Positions 6,901 through 13,651 of a stretch of 64,000 nt of DNA are shown here, one piece after another. Source of the stretch: CAIVAT01 sp037128705 (GTDB lineage: Bacteria; Bacteroidota; Bacteroidia; Bacteroidales; FEN-979); NCBI GenBank assembly GCA_037128705.1, contig JBAXVX010000007.1, forward strand, positions 1-64,000, given 5' to 3'. The translations under genes were made by a program, and so were the position numbers. The notes under the pieces are model-generated. The model saw nothing but the letters and a program-made list of their open reading frames with translations. It made no database searches and had not been told where the DNA came from. Positions within the stretch are counted from its first letter, which is position 1. Every line of letters starts with the position of its first letter.

Positions 6901-9231
6901 GAGATATCGGGTCTCACCCCCACCTTCGCCGTCGACCAGGGAGGTGCCGGGCGGAATCCCCGTTCCACAGTCGGCACCATGACCGGGATCTACGACAACT
7001 ACCGGCTTCTCTTTTCAAGGATCGGTAAAATAGAAAATAACGATAATAATTCCACAACTGACCCTGGTCACGCGTCACGCGTCACGCGTCACGACCCTGG
7101 TCCCGCGTCACCCGTCACCCGTCACGACCCTGGTCCCGCGTCACGCGTCACGCGTCACGACCCTGGTCCCGCGTCACCCGTCACGCATCACGTCTCTTCC
7201 AGCCTTTTCTCCTTCAACCACCAGCACGGTGCCTGCCCGCACTGCGACGGACTGGGATTTCGGATCGTTTGCGATGCTGAAAAACTGGTCACCCACCCGG
7301 GAAGGCCACTGGCTGATGGCGCCATGGATGGAACCAAAACGGGGAAATTCTACGGCGACCCTTACGGACAGTATATTCCGACGCTGATGGCTGCCGGCCT
7401 TCGTCATGGATTCGACTTTGGCCTGTCCTGGTCTGAACTCCCGCCGGAGGCAAAAGAGCTGGCCCTGAACGGGTCGGGCGGGGAGCAGTATGATGTTACC
7501 TGGCAGTTCAGGCGCGATGACCGCACCGGGGAACATCATTTCAATGGTCCCTGGAAGGGATTTGCCAACCTGGTCAATGAGGAGTACAAGCGCAAGCATG
7601 CCGACCACCGCGGCGAAAGCATGCTGGCCCTGATGAAATCCGAATCGTGCCCCTCCTGTTATGGATCGAGGCTCAGGGCCGAAGCGCTTTTATACCACAT
7701 CGGAGGGAAGCACATTGCGGAAATTTCCGCACTCCCGGTATCAGCTTCGGTAACATACTTCGGGTCATTGCAGCAGCACCTTTCCGGGCCGCTGGAAACC
7801 GAAACGGCGGCCCCGCTGATCGGTGAAATACTGCGAAAGCTGGAATTCCTCTCAGATCTTGGTTTATCTTATCTCACCATCGACCGTTTATCATCCACCC
7901 TGTCGGGCGGAGAGGCCCAGCGGATCAGGCTGGCCAGCCAGCTTGGCTCCGGCCTTACCGGCATCACCTATGTGCTGGATGAACCCACCATCGGGCTTCA
8001 TCCCAGGGATACCGCCAACCTGATGAAACTCATCGGGTCACTCCGGGAGGCAGGAAACACCGTGATCATCGTGGAGCATGACCGGGATGTGATCCTTACA
8101 GCGGATCACGTGATCGATATGGGCCCGGGAGCAGGAAAGGAGGGCGGCCGGGTGGTCGCAACGGGAACACCGGTTGAGATCATGCAAAACCAGGCCTCGG
8201 TAACCGGGCCCTGGCTGTGGCCCGGTATTCAGTATGCCATATCCGCTTCAGAAGAAAACCATGATGCCCAACAGGGAAATCATCGTATCCTGATGCCCGG
8301 TCTCACCATCCGGAATGCCTTTGCCAACAACCTGAAGGGATTTGATCTCGAAATACCTTCGGGCGGCATCATCGCCATCACCGGGGTGTCGGGCAGCGGA
8401 AAGTCCACCCTGTTATTCGACGTGATCCTGGCCTCCCGGGAAAAGAAACATCCGGCCGGATGTTCGTTCATATCAGGGTTTGACCACTTCAGCCAGGTCG
8501 TCTCCGTTCACCAGCGAACCGGCTTTGGTTCTGCACTGGCCACGCCAGCCACCTTTACCGGCATCTTTGATCCCGTGCGCGACCTGTTTGCTGCACAGCC
8601 CGCAGCCAGGCAGTTGGGCTTCGGGAAAAGCGCTTTTTCCTACCTCGGCAGGGAGGGACGGTGTACTGCTTGCGAAGGCACAGGGGAGATACGGACGTCG
8701 ATGGATTTCCTTTCGGATGTGACCATGGTGTGTGAGCAATGCCAGGGGAGCAGGTACCGGCCCGGGATCCTGGCCTGCCCTTACATGGGGAAGAGCATTG
8801 CCGAAGTTTTGGAGATGACCTTTGCAGAGGCCACCCTCTTTTTTGAGGATCATCCCCATATTTCACGGCAAACGGGGATGCTTGAAAAGGTAGGACTGGG
8901 ATATCTCAGGATGGGGCAGCCGCTTGACCGTCTTTCGGGGGGCGAAGCGCAGCGGCTTACCCTGGCTGCTGAACTGATGAAGCCCGTGAAGGGTTCAACA
9001 TTGTACCTGTTTGAAGAACCTTCAACCGGGCTTCATTTCCGGGATATCGAATACCTGCTTGTGCTGTTCCGTCAACTGGCCGGCCAGGGGAACACACTCC
9101 TTGTCATCGAGCACGACCCGATGATCATCGCACACGCCGACCATGTCATTGAACTTGGACCGGGAGGAGGTGACCAGGGAGGATGGCTTGTTGGTGCTCC
9201 TTCTCTGCAGGAACCAAAACTAACCCCATAA
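3991..9231 (+). CDS. uvrA: Double-length UvrA2-type excinuclease ATPase (four ABC modules)
   Basis: 1746-aa tandem fusion of two UvrA-like proteins, each with two ABC ATPase modules. Half 1 is about residues 1-838 and half 2 about 900-1746. Walker A motifs are GVSGSGKSS, GVSGAGKST, GVSGSGKSS and GVSGSGKST. All four LSGGE signatures and the CxxC zinc-module pairs are present. Both halves lack the roughly 115-residue UvrB-binding insertion between the LLFAR segment and the FSFN zinc module, as in UvrA2/DrrC-type proteins. The fourth module is degenerate: the DQSPIGRTPRSNPATYTG-type loop reads HQRTGFGSALATPATFTG and Walker B ends in EE. Short tandem repeats have entered the reading frame at the linker (6511-6685) and at 7060-7191. 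Start 3991 is chosen from homology and the promoter. A role in DNA damage or drug tolerance is inferred. Chlamydial UvrA is also double length. Confidence 0.93.
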   Translation: MNHPDTIKIINASEHNLRSVSLEFPKNRLIVVTGVSGSGKSSLIFDVLYREAESRYLGSFSSFARQFMGKLKKPQVEKIEGLSPAIALDQKSGISNPRSTVGTITGIYDALRLLFARTGHPRAGESPFQLSRSLFSFNSPEGACPACKGLGVEDFLDPELLIADENLTLREGALVITAPNGYIIYSQVTLDVLDQVCRAEGFHIDIPWKDLTPEQKHIVLFGSDKIEIPFGKHPLESRMKWSGITAKPRELGYYKGILPVMEAILQRDRNRNILRFVRSGKCRACDGKRLNEKALSVEIGGIPGNDRAGERTERTGSKPEAGIYNIAALADLQLDELDQALGTIAFSATEQSIADPILVRVSKQVGLLKRLGLGYLSCNRDSTTLSGGESQRLRLATMAGMGLSGMICIFDEPSIGLHPQEIGRLLGVLKEIRDQGNTVIVVEHEEEFVRQADWLIDIGPGPGIHGGEVLFNGTLEEARELPESEIRKSRTLSFLYGLEKIESPALHNSAPGFLTVQGASARNLREIDVRFRLHTLNVVTGVSGAGKSTLTNHILGAFLKNKLQQGVENVGKFREIIGWETIGKLISIDQSPIGRTPRSNPATYTGLSDSIRDLFARQPEAISRGYDKSRFSFNTQGGRCELCQGAGYQQVGMHFMGNVEVLCEACEGRRFDNETLEIRIHEQEKSIFDVLEMTVSEALIFFSGEPKILRYLETMEGLGLGYLTLGQRSSTLSGGEAQRIKLAAELAKPSPEHTLYIMDEPTTGLHNADAGVLLRAIGRLIDQGHTVIVIEHHLGFISAAGHIIDLGPGSGREGGRLLFSGSPEEMVLCEKSATAQALRELRMTNDELRTGARRSQLRTTKVDDRISNGITGKFSNDDTLVSEGKNFKIRHSSFVNRHSISLKGVSTHNLKHISVEIPHNKITVITGVSGSGKSSLAFDTVFAEGQNRFLESFSPYVRSRIGMKDRADFEEISGLTPTFAVDQGGAGRNPRSTVGTMTGIYDNYRLLFSRIGKIENNDNNSTTDPGHASRVTRHDPGPASPVTRHDPGPASRVTRHDPGPASPVTHHVSSSLFSFNHQHGACPHCDGLGFRIVCDAEKLVTHPGRPLADGAMDGTKTGKFYGDPYGQYIPTLMAAGLRHGFDFGLSWSELPPEAKELALNGSGGEQYDVTWQFRRDDRTGEHHFNGPWKGFANLVNEEYKRKHADHRGESMLALMKSESCPSCYGSRLRAEALLYHIGGKHIAEISALPVSASVTYFGSLQQHLSGPLETETAAPLIGEILRKLEFLSDLGLSYLTIDRLSSTLSGGEAQRIRLASQLGSGLTGITYVLDEPTIGLHPRDTANLMKLIGSLREAGNTVIIVEHDRDVILTADHVIDMGPGAGKEGGRVVATGTPVEIMQNQASVTGPWLWPGIQYAISASEENHDAQQGNHRILMPGLTIRNAFANNLKGFDLEIPSGGIIAITGVSGSGKSTLLFDVILASREKKHPAGCSFISGFDHFSQVVSVHQRTGFGSALATPATFTGIFDPVRDLFAAQPAARQLGFGKSAFSYLGREGRCTACEGTGEIRTSMDFLSDVTMVCEQCQGSRYRPGILACPYMGKSIAEVLEMTFAEATLFFEDHPHISRQTGMLEKVGLGYLRMGQPLDRLSGGEAQRLTLAAELMKPVKGSTLYLFEEPSTGLHFRDIEYLLVLFRQLAGQGNTLLVIEHDPMIIAHADHVIELGPGGGDQGGWLVGAPSLQEPKLTP
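6511..6685. repeat. Inverted heptamer tracts flanking the uvrA2 linker
   Basis: Four 7-bp units at 6511-6538 (TTACGAA, TGACGAA, TGACGAA, TTACGAA) are mirrored by units in the opposite orientation at 6655-6685 (ATTCGTC three times, AATCGTC, ATT). They are coding: the linker peptide reads LRMTNDELR at one end and IRHSSFVNRHS at the other. The same heptamers fill intergenic gaps elsewhere in the window. The two ends can pair as a stem with about a 115-nt loop. Confidence 0.9.
7060..7191 (+). repeat. Four 33-bp tandem repeats inside uvrA2, 11-aa units
   Basis: GACCCTGG begins at 7060, 7093, 7126 and 7159, giving four 33-bp units that encode DPGHASRVTRH, DPGPASPVTRH, DPGPASRVTRH and DPGPASPVTHH. 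Each unit contains nested heptamers of the GTCACGC type, also found at 31.45 kb. The period is a multiple of three, so copy-number change would not shift the frame. Confidence 0.95.
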
Positions 9232-9257
9232 AAAAACCGCCCTGGTTGCAGGGCGGT
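9230..9257 (-). terminator. Rho-independent terminator
   Basis: On the minus strand ACCGCCCTG, loop CAAC, CAGGGCGGT form a perfect 9-bp stem followed by seven T. It can end the candidate small RNA or read-through from the flavin oxidoreductase gene. Confidence 0.85.
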
Positions 9258-9404
9258 GTCGCATCAGCGATTTGAATCGTCCAGAGATCTCAGAGATCCC
9301 GGATCAGCCATCGGCTTTAAAACATGCTCCGTTATGAGCGGAACATGACATAAAATCAAAATGGTGGTGTAACTCTTTTCTCGGTTGTTTTAGATTTTAA
9401 ATTG
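9230..9404 (-). ncRNA. Candidate structured small RNA with own promoter and terminator
   Basis: Minus-strand transcript of about 175 nt inferred from a promoter at 9411-9441 and an intrinsic terminator at 9230-9257. A 9-bp hairpin at 9322-9346 pairs CATGTTCCG with CGGAGCATG: on the minus strand the one non-Watson-Crick position is U:G, while on the plus strand it would be a C:A mismatch. Smaller hairpins follow (GATCT/AGATC, CGAT/ATCG, CGC/GCG). No open reading frame is apparent. It lies between the convergent ends of uvrA2 and the flavin oxidoreductase gene. I do not recognise the family. Confidence 0.5.
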
Positions 9405-9410
9405 GTTGAA

Positions 9411-9441
9411 CAAATATAACCTAAATGAATGGGATGTCAAG
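9411..9441 (-). promoter_or_regulatory. Bacteroidota promoter for the candidate small RNA
   Basis: Minus strand: CTTG (9441-9438), exactly 19 nt, then TATATTTG (9418-9411), a full match to TANNTTTG with one change in the -33 box. It lies after the stop codon of the flavin oxidoreductase gene and has no protein gene downstream on this strand. Confidence 0.65.
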
Positions 9442-9466
9442 GAATTTAACGTTTCTTAACACAGCT

Positions 9467-10546
9467 TCAGGAGGGCTGGTAAGATGGGTAATCGGTATAC
9501 CCGTGTTCATCCGGGGTATAGAAGGTTGTAAAATCCCACATCGTGTTGATCTCCCAGTTGTTGGTCATCCGTTCCACCAGATCGGGGTTGGTGATGAAGG
9601 GTCTCCCGAAGCCGATCAGATCGGCCAGCCCGTTTTGCAGGTCCCGTTCGGCGCTCTCCTTCGAATACCCTCCCGACAGGATCAGGGTATGTTTCATTTT
9701 CTCACGGATGGTCTGTTTGATCGTGAGCGGAACCTCCGGGGCGCCCAAGGCGCTGTGATCGACGACGTGAATGTAAAGGATTCCCAGCCTGTCCAGTTGG
9801 GAAGCCAGATAACTGTATGTTTCATCGATTTCGGGATAGTGGTTCATCCCGCCGTTCACGCCGTAGGGAGAAAGCCGGATCGCCACTTTATCCATCCCGA
9901 TGGCTTGACCAACCAAAGCCACTACCTCCAGGATGAACCGGCACCGGTTTTCGATGTTTCCTCCATACTCATCCGTCCGTTGGTTGCTCACCGGTGAAAT
10001 GAACTGTTCGAGAAGGTACCCGTTGGCTCCGTGAAGTTCAACCCCGTCGAAACCTGCAGAGATGGCATTGATGGCCGATTTCATAAACTCTTTTTTGGTC
10101 AGGAGGATATCCTGGGCCGTCATCTCCCGCGGAACTGGAAAATCCTGAAGACCCATGGTATCGGTGTACATCTGGCCGGGAGATGCAATAGCCGACGGGG
10201 CGATCACCTCAGCCCCTGCAGGCAGGTTTTCAGGATGACCCACGCGGCCGGAATGCATGAACTGGATGAATATTTTTCCTCCCGCAGCATGCACCGCCCC
10301 GGTGGTTTTCTTCCAGCCGTCAACCTGGGCTTCGCTGAAGATTCCCGGGATGCGGGTGTATCCGAGCCCGTTCGGGGAGGGAGAAACGCCCTCGGTGATG
10401 ATCAGCCCGGCACTGGCACGCTGCCTGTAATAGGTGGCCATGAGATCGTTCGGAATATTCCCGATGGCACGGCTGCGGGTCATCGGCGACATGACAACCC
10501 TGTTTTTTAATTCAAGGTTTCCAAGTTTATATGGTGTGAATAGCAT
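9467..10546 (-). CDS. NADH:flavin oxidoreductase, Old Yellow Enzyme family
   Basis: 359-aa FMN-dependent TIM-barrel ene-reductase of the OYE/NemA type, which reduces activated C=C bonds with NAD(P)H. Visible family features: the N-terminal LFTPYKLGNLELKNRVVMSP, FIQFMHSGRVGH near residue 98, the catalytic segment GFDGVELHGANGYLLEQF, the stretch QRTDEYGG.IENRCRF, and the FMN phosphate region LILSGGY...ADLIGFGRPFITNPDL near the C terminus. Length is normal and no signal peptide is seen, so it should be cytoplasmic. The gene stands alone, divergent from the CoA-transferase operon. The natural substrate cannot be read from sequence. Confidence 0.92.
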   Translation of the reverse strand: MLFTPYKLGNLELKNRVVMSPMTRSRAIGNIPNDLMATYYRQRASAGLIITEGVSPSPNGLGYTRIPGIFSEAQVDGWKKTTGAVHAAGGKIFIQFMHSGRVGHPENLPAGAEVIAPSAIASPGQMYTDTMGLQDFPVPREMTAQDILLTKKEFMKSAINAISAGFDGVELHGANGYLLEQFISPVSNQRTDEYGGNIENRCRFILEVVALVGQAIGMDKVAIRLSPYGVNGGMNHYPEIDETYSYLASQLDRLGILYIHVVDHSALGAPEVPLTIKQTIREKMKHTLILSGGYSKESAERDLQNGLADLIGFGRPFITNPDLVERMTNNWEINTMWDFTTFYTPDEHGYTDYPSYQPS

Positions 10547-10593
10547 AGGAATAATTTGAGAATAAGTGGATAATGAAACTTTTTTGCAAAACT

Positions 10594-10624
10594 ATTGTTT
10601 TTATTTAGAATTAATATAAATTTG
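10594..10624 (+). promoter_or_regulatory. Bacteroidota promoter upstream of scoA
   Basis: ATTG at 10594-10597, 19 nt, then TAAATTTG at 10617-10624 (full TANNTTTG match). The ATG at 10643 follows 18 nt later, which supports that start over the in-frame ATG at 10595. Confidence 0.65.
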
Positions 10625-10642
10625 TGGGAGATTTATTTAAAG

Positions 10643-11341
10643 ATGAACAAAGTAGTTAACAATGCAGGGGAGGCGATCAAAGGGATTGCCAGCAACATGA
10701 CCCTGATGCTGGGCGGATTCGGCCTGTGCGGAATCCCCGAAAACTGTATTGCCGAACTGGCCGCAAGCGATGTTACGGGTCTTACCTGCATTTCGAACAA
10801 TGCAGGGGTTGACGGATTCGGACTTGGCATGCTGTTGCGCCGTCACCAGATACGGAAAATGATCTCCTCCTATGTGGGGGAGAACAAGGAGTTTGAACGA
10901 CAGCTGCTCAGCGGGGAACTGGAGGTGGAACTGATTCCCCAGGGAACACTGGCTGAGCGGATCAGGGCAGGAGGGGCGGGAATCCCGGCCTTTTGGGTGC
11001 CGGCCGGGTTTGGCACCGAAGTGGCGGATGGCAAGCCGGTTCGGGAGTTCGAAGGCAAGATGTATCTCGAAGAAACCTGGCTGAAGGCCGATTTTGCCAT
11101 TGTAAAAGCCTGGAAGGGCGACACCCACGGGAACCTGGTGTATAAAAACACTGCCAACAACTTCAACCAGTCCATGGCCACCGCCGGTAAGATCACCATT
11201 GCCGAAGTGGAGGAGCTGGTCCCCGCAGGCACCCTCGATCCGAATCACATCCACACCCCCGGGGTCTTTGTTCAGCGGATCTTCCAGGGAACCAACTATG
11301 AAAAACGCATCGAATTCGCCACAACAAGCGAAAAGGAATAA
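10643..11341 (+). CDS. scoA: 3-oxoacid CoA-transferase, subunit A
   Basis: 232-aa CoA-binding subunit of a family I CoA-transferase that moves CoA between succinyl-CoA and acetoacetate or a similar 3-oxoacid. Diagnostic stretches: MLGGFGLCGIPENCI near the N terminus, SNNAGVDGFGLG, GAGIPAFWVPAGFGTEVADGK, and the AGKITIAEVEELVPAGTLDPN end. Subunit B follows 49 bp downstream, so the two form an operon. Together they would serve ketone-body or butyrate-type carbon flow. The exact acid (acetoacetate, acetate, butyrate) is not determined. Confidence 0.92.
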   Translation: MNKVVNNAGEAIKGIASNMTLMLGGFGLCGIPENCIAELAASDVTGLTCISNNAGVDGFGLGMLLRRHQIRKMISSYVGENKEFERQLLSGELEVELIPQGTLAERIRAGGAGIPAFWVPAGFGTEVADGKPVREFEGKMYLEETWLKADFAIVKAWKGDTHGNLVYKNTANNFNQSMATAGKITIAEVEELVPAGTLDPNHIHTPGVFVQRIFQGTNYEKRIEFATTSEKE

Positions 11342-11348
11342 AAAATAA

Positions 11349-11390
11349 ATCGTCATTTGTCATTCGTCATTCGTAAATCGTCATTCGCCC
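11349..11390 (+). repeat. Heptamer tract filling the scoA-scoB gap
   Basis: Six successive 7-bp units (ATCGTCA, TTTGTCA, TTCGTCA, TTCGTAA, ATCGTCA, TTCGCCC) lead directly into the ATG of scoB. No ribosome-binding site remains between the two genes of this operon. Confidence 0.9.
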
Positions 11391-12047
11391 ATGTCTCTGG
11401 ATAAAAACGGAATAGCAAAACGGATCGCACGGGAGCTGCGCGATGGTTATTATGTGAACCTTGGGATCGGGATCCCGACACTTGTCGCCAATTACATTCC
11501 TGCAGGAATGCAGATCGTGCTCCAATCGGAAAACGGGTTATTGGGTATCGGGCCATTCCCGACGAAAGATGCACTGGATCCGGACCTGATCAATGCCGGG
11601 AAGCAAACCATCACCGCGGTGCCCGGGGCCGCCTTTTTCGATTCGGCGGCCAGTTTTGCCATGATCCGCGGCGGACATATTGACCTCACCGTACTCGGAG
11701 CATTTGAAGTCTCCGATACCGGCGACATTGCCTCCTGGAAGATCCCGGGAAAGCTGATCAAGGGAATGGGAGGTGCAATGGACCTGGTGGCATCGGCGCG
11801 GAACATCATTGCGGCCATGATGCATACGAATCCCCAGGGGGAATCGAAACTGCTGAAGCGATGCACCCTTCCGCTCACCGGTGTGGGGGTTGTAAAACGC
11901 ATCGTGACCGACCTGGCGGTCGTGGATGTGACGCCGCAGGGCTTCAAACTGATCGAGCGGGCCCCCGGCGTTTCGGTGGAGCAGATCATCAGGGCCACTG
12001 AAGGCAGGCTTATCGTGGAGGGAGAGATCCCGGAGATTACGGTATAA
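11391..12047 (+). CDS. scoB: 3-oxoacid CoA-transferase, subunit B
   Basis: 218-aa catalytic subunit of the CoA-transferase. The glutamate that forms the enzyme-CoA thioester lies in SENGLLGIGP (about residues 46-55). Other family marks: YVNLGIGIPTLVANYIP, GAAFFDSAASFAMIRGGHIDLTVLGAFEVS, GDIASWKIPGKLIKGMGGAMDLV, and LPLTGVGVVKRIVTDLAVVDV. Length is normal for SCOT-type beta subunits. It follows scoA with only a repeat tract between them. Confidence in the subunit call is high; physiological direction is unknown. Confidence 0.93.
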   Translation: MSLDKNGIAKRIARELRDGYYVNLGIGIPTLVANYIPAGMQIVLQSENGLLGIGPFPTKDALDPDLINAGKQTITAVPGAAFFDSAASFAMIRGGHIDLTVLGAFEVSDTGDIASWKIPGKLIKGMGGAMDLVASARNIIAAMMHTNPQGESKLLKRCTLPLTGVGVVKRIVTDLAVVDVTPQGFKLIERAPGVSVEQIIRATEGRLIVEGEIPEITV

Positions 12048-12070
12048 ATAGAACAATAGAACAATAGAAT
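12047..12070. repeat. Short octamer tract between convergent genes
   Basis: Three 8-bp units (AATAGAAC twice, AATAGAAT) begin at the scoB stop codon and end just before the stop of the convergent secreted-protein gene. Confidence 0.7.
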
Positions 12071-12076
12071 ATTGGA

Positions 12077-12718
12077 TTACCAGACCGGCTTCATGGCTTT
12101 CCCTTTAACTACCGGGATCAGCTGACTCACTCCATCGTACATGTAATAAAAGTCTTCCGGGGCTATGGAATTGCTGATGCGGAATTTCAGGGGTTCCCTG
12201 AATGTGAACTGGATCTTTTTTCCATCGGTGCGGATCCCGATCTTTGAAACGGGATAACTGACATTCGGAACAACGGAATTATCCAGGTCCACATCGATTT
12301 TCCCCATCTTTTTCACGGTCCCGTCTTTGAACAGGTAGGCGCGCAACTCCGAATCGAATTCGTAACGCGACTCCCAGATAATGATCACTCCATCGGAAGA
12401 AATAGGGGAGCGGTAAAAATAGAACCGGGTCGAATCGGTTACATTCACCGTATCGAAGGAGGCAGCCAGCTCCCTGTTGAGGTTGTTTTTGAATATGCCG
12501 ACGCACATGTCGACCAGCCAGTAGCGGAATATGACCCCGATGGTGGTGGTGTTGTCGAGGCTGTAACATAGTCTGACCTGCAGGGTATCGTATCGTTTTA
12601 CGGTGGAATTGCCGGGAAGGGAGAAAGGGGAATAATACCTGATGGATTGTGCAGAATTCTCCTGGCCAAAGCCCGTAAACAACAAAACCAGGATCAACAC
12701 TTTATAATAAGGGCGCAT
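12077..12718 (-). CDS. Secreted protein of unknown function
   Basis: 213-aa protein that I do not recognise. It has a clear signal peptide (basic MRPYYK, a hydrophobic run, then an Ala-Gln type cleavage region around residue 24) and a mature part rich in beta-strand-like alternation with no cysteine motif of note. It lies just upstream of the DedA gene end on the same strand, with about 10 bp between coding regions, but it is encoded after DedA in the direction of transcription and may be the last gene of that unit. No function is offered. Confidence 0.65.
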   Translation of the reverse strand: MRPYYKVLILVLLFTGFGQENSAQSIRYYSPFSLPGNSTVKRYDTLQVRLCYSLDNTTTIGVIFRYWLVDMCVGIFKNNLNRELAASFDTVNVTDSTRFYFYRSPISSDGVIIIWESRYEFDSELRAYLFKDGTVKKMGKIDVDLDNSVVPNVSYPVSKIGIRTDGKKIQFTFREPLKFRISNSIAPEDFYYMYDGVSQLIPVVKGKAMKPVW

Positions 12719-12728
12719 AGTCTGTTTT

Positions 12729-13370
12729 TTAACTCTGACCGGGATCCCCGGATTTTTTTTTGAATTTGACGATACCGCGGATCAGGATGGTCATGGTGAT
12801 CAGGGTAATTCCCAGGACAAAATACTCAATGTTGTCAACGGAGGCCGGAATTTTTTTTCCGACCAGGTAACCCAGCGGGATCAGGGTGCCTGCCCATAAA
12901 ACCGCACCTGTGATGTTATAGACATTGAACTTCCAGAAATTCATCTCGATCGTGCCTGCCAGGATGGGAACAAAGGTGCGGATCACCGGAATGAAACGGC
13001 CGGCAATGAGTGCAATTCCCCCGTATTTTTCATAATAGGCCATCGACTTATCCAGGTGCCGCTGCTTGAAGAACCAGTTATCCTTTTTTATCAGCAGTTT
13101 ATGTCCGAAATACTTTCCCGTTAAAAACCCGACCACATTCCCGGCAACGGCCGCCAGGATCACACTGATGACCAGCAGCCAGATGTTTACAGAAAGTTCA
13201 TTACCGCAAAGTAAACCTGCTGTAAACAACAAGGCATCCCCGGCAAAAATGAATCCGATTACCAGTCCTGTTTCTGCAAAAATGATGACCAACAGGAGCG
13301 TAAGTCCGCCATATTGAATCAGTTTTTCTGAGTTAAGCAGTATTTCAAAAAAATCTTTTACCTCTTGCAT
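12729..13370 (-). CDS. DedA family integral membrane protein
   Basis: 213-aa inner-membrane protein of the DedA/SNARE-associated family, linked in other bacteria to lipid carrier flipping and membrane homeostasis. Several hydrophobic segments are visible; typical DedA marks are FAETGLVIGFIFAGDALLFTAG, GNVVGFLTGKYFG, and the conserved RFIPVIRTFVPILAGTIEM. The frame is open to 13568, but the upstream part is arginine-rich, overlaps the next gene and does not look like protein. I therefore place the start at the ATG at 13370. It begins 10 bp after the stop of the small DUF2007-like gene, suggesting co-transcription. Confidence 0.9.
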   Translation of the reverse strand: MQEVKDFFEILLNSEKLIQYGGLTLLLVIIFAETGLVIGFIFAGDALLFTAGLLCGNELSVNIWLLVISVILAAVAGNVVGFLTGKYFGHKLLIKKDNWFFKQRHLDKSMAYYEKYGGIALIAGRFIPVIRTFVPILAGTIEMNFWKFNVYNITGAVLWAGTLIPLGYLVGKKIPASVDNIEYFVLGITLITMTILIRGIVKFKKKSGDPGQS

Positions 13371-13380
13371 GAAATCGATC

Positions 13381-13602
13381 TCACTTTTTCGTGATCTCCT
13401 GGTAAACCCTGATAATCTCGGTCTTGTATTTGGCAGGCGCCTCCACATAACCCCATCCGAATTCCATTTCCATGATCCCGCCCAGGGCCGTATCATCTGA
13501 AGTGACAATGCCATGCGGTATTTTAAGATCGGTGAGGACCTCCTCGAGCAAACTTGCCTCGAACTCATTATTCAGCACAAGAATTTTTTCAAAGGTTTCC
13601 AT
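13381..13602 (-). CDS. Small DUF2007-like protein
   Basis: 73-aa acidic soluble protein. The pattern (KILVLNNEFEASLLEEVLTDLKIPHGI, then a tail with AKYKTEIIRVYQEI) resembles DUF2007 'putative signal transducing' proteins, which fold as a small ferredoxin-like domain and are of unknown role. It lies 10 bp upstream of DedA on the same strand. The family call is by general resemblance only. Confidence 0.6.
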   Translation of the reverse strand: METFEKILVLNNEFEASLLEEVLTDLKIPHGIVTSDDTALGGIMEMEFGWGYVEAPAKYKTEIIRVYQEITKK

Positions 13603-13651
13603 AGTTTATTTATTTTTCATCTAATATACAAATTTTTCATTCAACCTGCCA

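Noticed and set aside
7060..7191. CRISPR-like array
   Set aside because: Units are contiguous with no spacers, are in frame and encode 11-aa repeats inside uvrA2.
8473..8859. Minus-strand frames within uvrA2
   Set aside because: Long antisense frames arise from GC-rich coding sequence; no motifs or promoters.
9258..9404. 6S RNA or SRP RNA
   Set aside because: No family-specific motif (such as the SRP GGAAG/GCA core) was seen; left as unassigned.
13371..13568. N-terminal extension of DedA
   Set aside because: It overlaps the DUF2007-like gene, is arginine-rich and has no homology to DedA.
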